A stretch of DNA of 64,000 nucleotides, taken from Bacillota bacterium (GTDB taxonomy: Bacteria > Bacillota > Clostridia > Oscillospirales > Ruminococcaceae). Positions 36,208 through 42,936 of this stretch are shown here, piece by piece. How positions within the stretch are numbered: position 1 is the first letter of the stretch; each line of letters starts with the position of its first letter. Location: the NCBI GenBank assembly GCA_023429785.1, contig JAEZDD010000004.1:124001-188000 (forward strand). The letters run 5' to 3'. The position numbers and the translations under genes are program-made. The notes beneath the pieces were generated by a model. It had not been told where the DNA came from. It did not search any database and saw only the letters and a program-made list of their open reading frames with translations.

Positions 36208-37803
36208 ATGAAGAAGATTATACTGTTTCTATCCGCGTTAACTATACTATTCATATCCTGTGGCTGCACGAAGGTCTCAAAGGGAGTCCCGTATGACCCA
36301 AGTCTTGATTCAAGCATAGCGGATTCTGGGACAGAGGGGCAGCCAGACTCAACAACCGTTGCGCCGGTCAAGGCGAATGTTCCCGTTGTTGAAGCCAGCG
36401 TGGGCTATACAAAACAGCTTCAGGCTGAAAGCGGAGTAACAGCGGGCGACCTGAGGCTTAATCAGACTCGCCAGGGTTATTCAGGGGCTGGTTATATTTC
36501 GGGCTTTAACGGCAATCCGAACAATAAATTAACAATGAGTTTAAAAATCCCAGTCAGTCAGCATTACAACATCTCGCTGATTGTCGCCTCTGACGCAAAG
36601 CAAACAAATATACTCTCAATCAATGATGCCCCCGTGGCTGAATTCACGACGACAGGGACAGGGAAATTTGAGAACGTTATCGTTAAAAATGTATACATAC
36701 CTAAAGGCACAATTAAGCTTGGGATAACTCAGAATACAGGGAACATAGATGTCGATTTCATTCAGGTTCAAAACAGTTCGGATGTTTCAGGCATTTCGCT
36801 TTCTGCCTCCCCCACTTTGACGAATCCGGATGCGGACATAAAAACAGTCAACACAATGAAATATCTCTGCGAAAATTATGGGAAGAATGTTCTAAGCGGG
36901 CAATATGCAACACCGGGAAGCGATAAGGAGCTTCAGCTGATATATCAGGTCACGGGGAAATATCCGGCGATAAGACTCGGCGACCTGTCACCATACACCC
37001 AAAGCAATAATGTCAAGCCAAAGGAAATAGAAAAAGCGATTGACTGGTCTGAAAAGGGCGGGATGGTCAGCTATGTCTGGCATTGGGACGCACCAATGAA
37101 TGAATCCTCCTCATACGCAACAGAAACCGCCTTTGACCTATCAAAAGCGGTTACGACAGAAAATATTGCTTGTCTTTCACAGGATGAAATACAAAAGCTT
37201 CATTCAGAAAACAAAATTTCGGACGAAACTGTTGCGATAATAAAGGATATTGACGTGATATCCTTACAGCTTCAAAGGCTTCAGGACAAGGGAGTAACAG
37301 TAATATGGCGACCCTTGAGTGAGGCCTCGGGCGGATGGTTCTGGTGGGGGAGCAAGGGCGCCGACGCATACAAATGGCTCTGGGAGCTTTTATACGCGCG
37401 CCAGACACACTTTCACAAGCTCAATAATCTTATATGGGTATGGAACGCACAGGACGCCGGCTGGTATGTCGGCGACGATAAATGCGATATTATTTCTGCT
37501 GATGTCTATTCGGATATGTTCTCCTTTAACAGTCAGGTCAACACCTTTGTTCAGCTTCAGAAAATTTCAAATAAGAAGCTTATTGCTCTTTCGGAATGTG
37601 CTGCCCCGCCTCTCACCGACAATATGCTGAGGGACAAGGCTATGTGGTCGTGGTTCGGTGTATGGTCCGGCGGCTATGTCATTGATGAGAACGGCGCACT
37701 CATTGAGGATTATGTTTCAAGACAGCAGCTGATAAATATATATAATCATGAGAATGTGATTACCCGCGAAAAGCTACCGGACTTTAAAGCTTCGGGGAAT
37801 TAG
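36208..37803 (+). CDS. GH26 beta-mannanase-like lipoprotein with CBM35-like domain
   Basis: 531 residues. A short lipoprotein signal ends in FISCGC (lipid cysteine 18 or 20). Residues about 65-190 have the beta-sandwich pattern of a CBM35-like module (LQAESGVTAGDLRLNQ to GNIDVDFIQV). The GH26 barrel runs about 205-520: acid/base Glu372 in WRPLSEASGGWFWWG and nucleophile Glu463 in IALSECAAPP. It should cut beta-mannan or a related glucan at the cell surface. No polysaccharide locus surrounds it, so it is a lone surface enzyme. Confidence 0.85.
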   Translation: MKKIILFLSALTILFISCGCTKVSKGVPYDPSLDSSIADSGTEGQPDSTTVAPVKANVPVVEASVGYTKQLQAESGVTAGDLRLNQTRQGYSGAGYISGFNGNPNNKLTMSLKIPVSQHYNISLIVASDAKQTNILSINDAPVAEFTTTGTGKFENVIVKNVYIPKGTIKLGITQNTGNIDVDFIQVQNSSDVSGISLSASPTLTNPDADIKTVNTMKYLCENYGKNVLSGQYATPGSDKELQLIYQVTGKYPAIRLGDLSPYTQSNNVKPKEIEKAIDWSEKGGMVSYVWHWDAPMNESSSYATETAFDLSKAVTTENIACLSQDEIQKLHSENKISDETVAIIKDIDVISLQLQRLQDKGVTVIWRPLSEASGGWFWWGSKGADAYKWLWELLYARQTHFHKLNNLIWVWNAQDAGWYVGDDKCDIISADVYSDMFSFNSQVNTFVQLQKISNKKLIALSECAAPPLTDNMLRDKAMWSWFGVWSGGYVIDENGALIEDYVSRQQLINIYNHENVITREKLPDFKASGN

Positions 37804-37883
37804 ATAATACTAGCTGTATAATTTACATTAACACTACAATAAGTGAATTATATTAGTTAAGTGTCAATTTAAAACAATAAAAA

Positions 37884-37925
37884 AATTCCTATAGCTAATC
37901 ACCTATGACTAGCTATAGGAATTAT
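37884..37925. terminator. Bidirectional terminator after the GH26 gene
   Basis: A 13-bp perfect stem (AATTCCTATAGCT / AGCTATAGGAATT) with T runs on both outer sides. The convergent YkgJ-type gene ends within it. Confidence 0.85.
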
Positions 37926-38422
37926 ATTTTTAAATTAATGTCACTTTTCTCAACAGCTAAAATCGGATAGCCATTAATATAAGGCTTTATCATGGATGGA
38001 TTTTTTTCAGCTTCAGCGAAAATAACAGCGGAAATTTTTTCGGCGAAATCCATCAGCGCAGACAGAGGCTTTTTAATAACAACAGGGCAAACGGGCGATA
38101 TGGTGATAACCCTGACATTTTCTAAAAGCATGACACGAAAAGGCCAGATTTTGCAGTCAAAGGGCTTGTCCTCATCAAGGAGGCACCCTGAATTTTTATC
38201 AAGTGCAGTGCAATAATACATATCAGTGGCATCATCGCATTTCAGCTTCATAATGAAGTAATCGTCCAGAGGGATAAATTCCTGTTCTGGGCATATCTCG
38301 GACAATATTCTATCCGCTGTTTTTTTCGACATCAGCGGGATTTCCCATAAATCATCGTCGTCAAAAGCACAGCAAACTCTGCACCTTGAGCAATCCTCAT
38401 TTGAAAGCAACTCTTTTAGCAT
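37922..38422 (-). CDS. YkgJ family cysteine cluster protein
   Basis: 166 residues. The cysteine clusters CSRCRVCC near the start, then YYCTALDKNSGCLLDEDKPFDC and SPVCPVV are the YkgJ/UPF0153 pattern, thought to bind zinc or an iron-sulfur cluster. Function unknown. The ATG at 38422 is preferred to upstream TTG/GTG codons because GGTGA then precedes it. It lies downstream of spoVAC on the same strand, 86 bases away. Confidence 0.78.
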   Translation of the reverse strand: MLKELLSNEDCSRCRVCCAFDDDDLWEIPLMSKKTADRILSEICPEQEFIPLDDYFIMKLKCDDATDMYYCTALDKNSGCLLDEDKPFDCKIWPFRVMLLENVRVITISPVCPVVIKKPLSALMDFAEKISAVIFAEAEKNPSMIKPYINGYPILAVEKSDINLKI

Positions 38423-38508
38423 TGACTTCACCAACCCGATTGAAATTTAACAAATTAAGAATAGCATATTTTTTGCAAAATTTCAATAGAAATTATAAGC
38501 ATGATTAT

Positions 38509-38946
38509 TTATTTTATAAAGAAATATATTAATCCGTATATAACCGATGCGGCAACGCCATATAATATGACCGGCCCTGAGATAATGAATATTTTGGCGC
38601 CAAGCCCAAGGATATATCCCTCGCTTTTGAACTCTATTGCCGGGGAAACAACTGAATTAGCGAAGCCGGTGATAGGCACAAGCGTTCCGGCGCCTGCGTG
38701 CTTTGCCAGCTTTTCATAGAGCTTCAGACCGGTGAAAAGTGCCGAGAGAAAAATAAGCGTCACGGATTCAAGCAGGGCAGAATTTTTTTCTGAAAGTCCA
38801 AGCATCTCATACCAGTTTAACAGCAATTCGCCAAAGCAGCATATTAGCCCGCCAAAAACAAATGCCTTAGGAATAGTAATCCAGCTTTTCGTGTTCAAAG
38901 ACGCTTTTTTTGTCATCTGGTCGTATTGATTCTGACTAATATTCAT
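38509..38946 (-). CDS. spoVAC: Stage V sporulation protein AC
   Basis: 145 residues with about four membrane helices. PKAFVFGGLICCFGELLLNW, the central LTGLGVYEK-like FTGLKLYEKLAKHAGAGTLV, and PITGFANSVVSPAIEFKSEG are hallmark SpoVAC sequences. SpoVAC is a mechanosensitive channel in the spore inner membrane that moves dipicolinic acid. It is normally next to spoVAD and spoVAE; here it stands without them. GAGG lies nine bases before the ATG. No SigG-type promoter could be assigned. Confidence 0.93.
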   Translation of the reverse strand: MNISQNQYDQMTKKASLNTKSWITIPKAFVFGGLICCFGELLLNWYEMLGLSEKNSALLESVTLIFLSALFTGLKLYEKLAKHAGAGTLVPITGFANSVVSPAIEFKSEGYILGLGAKIFIISGPVILYGVAASVIYGLIYFFIK

Positions 38947-39058
38947 TGATATAACCTCACAAATTGAATTTTAATTAGTTTGTCCATAAAATTTGCGATA
39001 ATACTTTGGCTGGAATGAATTGCTTTGTAAAGTTAAGCTTAAATTGCAATATTATGTA

Positions 39059-39087
39059 TTGACTTTTTTGTGCAAAAACATTAAAAT
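39059..39087 (+). promoter_or_regulatory. Promoter for the PocR-MCP gene
   Basis: TTGACT and TAAAAT with a 17-base spacer, 60 bases upstream of the ATG. Confidence 0.68.
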
Positions 39088-39146
39088 GAAAGAAGAAGCA
39101 ATTTAGTATTTTAACATATAACACAGTTCAAAATGGGGGGATGAAA

Positions 39147-40154
39147 ATGGATAACCTATCGTTAAAAGATTTTCTTGACACACGCGTTTTGGCACAGCTT
39201 CAGGTTGGTTTTAATAAATCCACGGGGCTTTCTTCATATACAGTCGATTCAAAATCGATTATTTCACCAATAACTGGGCAGTCTGAATTTTGCTCACTTA
39301 TTAAGAATTCAGATGGCGGCCTACAAAAGTGCGGTATCTGCACAAACTCAGCTAAGGAACAGGCGTTTAGAAGCTGTCGAGTTTCTATGACAACCTGCTT
39401 CACTGGGATGGTTGAGTTCGCTGTTCCTTTTGTTATTGGCGGCTCATGTCTTGGAGCGATGATTATTGGAGAGGTTTTTTTAGAAAAACCAGCCGAGACC
39501 AAGTTAAAAGCTATTGCTCATGAGCTGAATATTGACGAAAACAAGCTGATAAGTGCCGCTAACAAGATTAAGGTTATGACAAAAGCACAGGCGGAGGCGA
39601 ACGTCGATTTCTTATTCACTATGGCGAATGTCTATTTAGATATGGGGAAACAGTGCCTTGATGCAAAGGGGAAATTCGAAACGCATAAAAAAGATTCTGA
39701 GAAATTAAAGGATTTCATAAGTGAAGCGCAAAACCTTTTAGGGACAAGCGGGACAACCGTTAATTCGCTATATAAGCAGTTTGAAGAGCTTGATAAGCTT
39801 TCAGAAAGTGCAACCTTACAGCTTGCCAACACTTCTGAAACAGTTAAGCTGATTCAGGATATAGCGCTCAACACACGAATTCTCGGCTTTAATGCTTCAA
39901 TCGAGGCATCAAGAGCTAAAGAAGCAGGAAAAGGCTTTGGAGTAATAGCTCAGGAGGTTAGAGGGCTTGCCGACGTCAGCAAAACCTCGGCAGAAACAAT
40001 AGAAGAAATTGTTCAAAGTATAAATGAAACCACTCAGCAAATAAGACAGACAATTATAGAAACCGGCGAAAAGGTTAAAACAAACTTCCAGAATCTTGGG
40101 AAAATGAACGGTATTTTTGAACAGATGAAACTGATTTCTAAGGACCTGGACTAA
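39147..40154 (+). CDS. Soluble PocR-domain chemoreceptor-like protein
   Basis: 335 residues, no membrane segment. Residues about 8-165 form a PocR sensory domain with its cysteines (KCGICTNSAKEQAF, SCRVSMTTCF) and the GSCLGAMIIGEVF strand. Residues about 165-335 are a methyl-accepting signalling coiled coil whose tip, DIALNTRILGFNASIEASRA then GKGFGVIAQEVRGLAD, is recognisable though divergent. PocR domains bind small organic molecules such as diols. It would report a cytoplasmic ligand to CheW/CheA; no che genes lie nearby. The ATG at 39147 fits the GGGGGG site better than the one at 39141. Confidence 0.85.
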   Translation: MDNLSLKDFLDTRVLAQLQVGFNKSTGLSSYTVDSKSIISPITGQSEFCSLIKNSDGGLQKCGICTNSAKEQAFRSCRVSMTTCFTGMVEFAVPFVIGGSCLGAMIIGEVFLEKPAETKLKAIAHELNIDENKLISAANKIKVMTKAQAEANVDFLFTMANVYLDMGKQCLDAKGKFETHKKDSEKLKDFISEAQNLLGTSGTTVNSLYKQFEELDKLSESATLQLANTSETVKLIQDIALNTRILGFNASIEASRAKEAGKGFGVIAQEVRGLADVSKTSAETIEEIVQSINETTQQIRQTIIETGEKVKTNFQNLGKMNGIFEQMKLISKDLD

Positions 40155-40165
40155 AGAGTATACAT

Positions 40166-40199
40166 AAACAGTAACAAGTATACTTGTTACTGTTTTTAA
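40166..40199 (+). terminator. Terminator after the PocR-MCP gene
   Basis: A 15-base perfect arm (AAACAGTAACAAGTA) with its exact complement directly after it, so the loop is formed by the innermost bases, followed by TTTTTAATTT. Confidence 0.8.
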
Positions 40200-40216
40200 T
40201 TTAAAGGAGATTAAAA

Positions 40217-41020
40217 ATGCACACCTTCGACGACTACGAAATTTATGACGGGCACTCACACATTTTTCCGCAAAAAATTGCGAGAAAGGCTGCTCAGGCA
40301 ATTGGCGATTTTTATGAAAGGGAGATGAGATATTCCGGCGAGAGCGAAATGCTGATTAAAAGCGGCTCAAAAATCAATGTCAGAAAGTATCTTGTATGCT
40401 CAACGGCAACAGTCCCGCAGCAGACAAGCAATATAAATGATTTTATTATCAACGAGTGCAGGGAGCACAGTGAGTTCATTGGGTTTGGAACTCTTCACCC
40501 TGATGCTGAAAATATGGATGAGGAAATAGAGAAGATAATAAGCGGTGACTTAAAGGGGATAAAAATTCATCCGGATTTTCAGAAATTCAATATAGATGAT
40601 GAAAAGGCAATGAATATATATCGGAAAATTGAGGGAAGGCTCCCTATTCTCATACACATGGGCGATGATAGATACGATTTTTCAAAGCCATACAGGCTGG
40701 CGAAGGTCCTGGACGAAATCCCAGGGCTAAAGGTTTTTGCGGCGCATCTCGGTGGATATCAATGCTGGGACGAGTCGATTAAGCTTCTGTCAAAAAGAGA
40801 AAATGTAATATTTGATACGTCAAGCACACTTGCCTTTGTTTCGGTTGAATATGCAAAGAAAATAATCTCGGAATTTAATACAGATAATCTGATTTTCGGG
40901 ACGGATTTCCCAATGTGGGACCATTCGGAGGAGCTTGAAAGGTTTTTTGCACTTGAGCTGTCTGACGATAAAAACAAGAAAATCCTAAGCGAGAATTTTA
41001 AAAGAATATTTAATGTATAA
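40217..41020 (+). CDS. Amidohydrolase (TIM-barrel metal hydrolase)
   Basis: 267 residues. The HxH motif is DGHSHIF, followed by KGIKIHPDFQKF, LPILIHMGDDR, FAAHLGGY and the final Asp in FGTDFPMWDH, the metal and catalytic residues of the amidohydrolase_2 group. Members act as decarboxylases or hydrolases of cyclic amides, lactones or carboxylates; the substrate is unknown. A terminator separates it from the PocR-MCP gene only weakly (read-through possible), so a functional link is conceivable but unproven. Confidence 0.82.
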   Translation: MHTFDDYEIYDGHSHIFPQKIARKAAQAIGDFYEREMRYSGESEMLIKSGSKINVRKYLVCSTATVPQQTSNINDFIINECREHSEFIGFGTLHPDAENMDEEIEKIISGDLKGIKIHPDFQKFNIDDEKAMNIYRKIEGRLPILIHMGDDRYDFSKPYRLAKVLDEIPGLKVFAAHLGGYQCWDESIKLLSKRENVIFDTSSTLAFVSVEYAKKIISEFNTDNLIFGTDFPMWDHSEELERFFALELSDDKNKKILSENFKRIFNV

Positions 41021-41022
41021 GA

Positions 41023-41055
41023 AAAGCGGCAGGATTCCCTGCCGCTTTAGATTTT
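41023..41055. terminator. Bidirectional terminator between amidohydrolase gene and pfk
   Basis: An 11-bp perfect stem (AAAGCGGCAGG / CCTGCCGCTTT) with a 4-base loop. Confidence 0.82.
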
Positions 41056-41060
41056 GTATA

Positions 41061-42143
41061 TTAGTCCCCGAAGGAAGTCCCGATTGCTTTAGCGGTGATA
41101 ACAAGCTGGTCGTCAGGCTCAACGAGCTTCGACTTCCCAGCGACATCGCTGAGGGGGTTTTCCCCTATAATGCGATTAATCATTGCGACGGAATAGCCAT
41201 ACCTTTCTTCTTCTAAAAGCTGTGCAGCCCGACAGCCGAATTTCGTCGCCAGAACCCTGTCATAAGCCGATGGGCTTCCGCCTCTTAGTATATGACCGGG
41301 GACAACAACTCTGGTGTCAATCCCTGTGAAAGCTTTTATAGATGAAGCAATACGATTTGTTGCGGTAATTTCACCGGCGTCAAGACGTTTTTTTGCACGT
41401 TCCTTTTTCTTCATTTCCGCTTCCTCAATATCAAAGGCACCCTCGGCGACAGCAATGATAGAAAAAGACTTCCCCGATTCAGCCCTTTTAACGGCTGCCT
41501 GACACACCTTGTTAATGTCAAAAGGGATTTCAGGAATGATAATAATGTCGGCTCCGCCGGCTATCCCGCTATATAGAGTCAGCCAGCCGGCCTTGTTCCC
41601 CATTATTTCCACAACCATGATTCTGCTGTGGCTGTGAGCGGTTGTGTGAAGCCTGTCTATTACCTCTGTTCCGATATCGACGGCAGTGTGAAACCCGAAG
41701 GTCACATCGGTCCCCCAGATATCGTTGTCAATGGTTTTAGGTAAGCCGATAACATTCAGCCCCTCTTGAGAAAGAAGGTTCGCCGTCTTGTGAGTCCCGT
41801 TCCCGCCCAAGGTCAAAAGACAGTCGAGCTTGAGCTTTTTATAGGTTGCCTTCATATTTTTGACCTTGTCGACATTGTCATCACCAATAACCTGCATCGT
41901 TTTAAAAGGGGTTCGCTGAGTCCCGAAAATTGTCCCCCCTTGAGTGAGGATACCGGAGAAATCGTGAGGCTTCATCACAATAGTTTGATTATTAATCAGT
42001 CCGGCGAAGCCATCCTGAATGCCGATAATATCGATATTGTCAGTTCCAAATTTTTCATAGCAAGCCTTAGCAACACCTCGGATTGTTGCGTTTAGCCCAG
42101 GGCAGTCCCCGCCGGCAGTCAAAATACCAATGCGTCTTTTCAT
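41061..42143 (-). CDS. pfkA: 6-phosphofructokinase
   Basis: 360 residues, longer than the 320 of E. coli PfkA. GGDCPGLNATIR binds the phosphoryl donor; GTIFGTQRTP, LLTLGGNGTHKTA, LPKTIDNDIWGTD and VVEIMGNKAGWLTLYS follow. The residue matching E. coli Gly104 is Gly (ATP type), while the residue matching Gly124 is Lys (as in PPi types and in Gly/Lys ATP enzymes of actinobacteria). ATP use is therefore more likely, but not certain. It lies 26 bases after the TrhA-like gene and is probably co-transcribed with it. Confidence 0.93.
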   Translation of the reverse strand: MKRRIGILTAGGDCPGLNATIRGVAKACYEKFGTDNIDIIGIQDGFAGLINNQTIVMKPHDFSGILTQGGTIFGTQRTPFKTMQVIGDDNVDKVKNMKATYKKLKLDCLLTLGGNGTHKTANLLSQEGLNVIGLPKTIDNDIWGTDVTFGFHTAVDIGTEVIDRLHTTAHSHSRIMVVEIMGNKAGWLTLYSGIAGGADIIIIPEIPFDINKVCQAAVKRAESGKSFSIIAVAEGAFDIEEAEMKKKERAKKRLDAGEITATNRIASSIKAFTGIDTRVVVPGHILRGGSPSAYDRVLATKFGCRAAQLLEEERYGYSVAMINRIIGENPLSDVAGKSKLVEPDDQLVITAKAIGTSFGD

Positions 42144-42169
42144 AAAAACTCACATCCTTAAAAAATCGG

Positions 42170-42820
42170 CTAACTAAAAGTTCCAATGGCAAGAAAAATG
42201 CTGAAGTAGTGAAGGATGCTCCCCGCTATGATGAACAGGTTCCATCCCATGTGAAAATGCTCAAATTTGTCCCACTTATAAAAAATAGCGCCTAATGTAT
42301 AAAGTATCCCGCCGGATAGTAAAAATACGAGGGAAAGCACAGGAAGCTGGCTTATTAGCGGGCCGATAGCAAAGATAATCGCCCAGCCGGCAACAAGATA
42401 ACCAACAAATATAACAACATGAAATTTCTCAAGGCTGATTGATGCAAAAATAATGTCAACAACACAAAGAACAAGAACAATACCCAGCAGAACCCAGCCA
42501 AAGGTCCCACGCAGGGTGACGAGTGCAAAGGGAGTAACCGTCCCGATAACGAGAAGGAAGATAGAATCGTTACTCAGTACTCTGAATACTTTCCTGCCCT
42601 TTCTGTCATTGATAGCGACATAAAGCGTTGACAGGGTATAGGTTGTAATCAGTGTGAAACCATATACGCAGGCACTAACAACAGCCCAAGAATCTGAAAA
42701 AAGTGCAGTGTTGATTATTAGAATAACTGAACCCGCAATAGCAAGACCGGCGGCAATGCCATAAGAAATCGCATTAAAAAGGATATACCCGAGCGAAAAA
42801 TTCCTTGGATAGTAATACAT
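42170..42820 (-). CDS. TrhA/hemolysin III family membrane protein, divergent
   Basis: 216 residues with seven membrane helices. The overall PAQR-like pattern is present (ISYGIAAGLAIAGSVILI, IGTVTPFALVTLRGTFGW, WDKFEHFHMGWNLFIIAGSILHYF). The family's zinc-site residues are only partly kept: the expected STLYH reads STLYVA, the expected DHS reads SND, and only the C-terminal H...H pair remains. TrhA homologues regulate membrane energetics and lipids; with the site altered the role here is uncertain. GGAGGAGAG precedes the ATG. It is followed after 26 bases by pfkA. Confidence 0.82.
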   Translation of the reverse strand: MYYYPRNFSLGYILFNAISYGIAAGLAIAGSVILIINTALFSDSWAVVSACVYGFTLITTYTLSTLYVAINDRKGRKVFRVLSNDSIFLLVIGTVTPFALVTLRGTFGWVLLGIVLVLCVVDIIFASISLEKFHVVIFVGYLVAGWAIIFAIGPLISQLPVLSLVFLLSGGILYTLGAIFYKWDKFEHFHMGWNLFIIAGSILHYFSIFLAIGTFS

Positions 42821-42840
42821 GATTGACTCCTCTCCTCCAT

Positions 42841-42885
42841 TAAAAAATTAAGCAAAACATTATTGAGTAAAATGTTTTGCTTAAT
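42841..42885 (-). terminator. Terminator or attenuator directly before the trhA ribosome site
   Basis: A perfect 15-bp stem (ATTAAGCAAAACATT / AATGTTTTGCTTAAT) with a 9-base loop, followed on the minus strand by TTTTTT and then within a few bases by GGAGGAGAG and the trhA ATG. It ends the EAL gene, but any trhA promoter upstream of it (TTGTAT-17-AATAAT near 42905) would make it an attenuator. Confidence 0.75.
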
Positions 42886-42936
42886 ATTGTATAAAAATAT
42901 TATTGCACAAATAACAGGAAAATACAAGCATAAAAA

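Noticed and set aside
40166..40199. Perfect palindrome considered as an operator for the amidohydrolase gene
   Set aside because: It lies right after a stop codon and is followed by a T run, so termination is the simpler reading.
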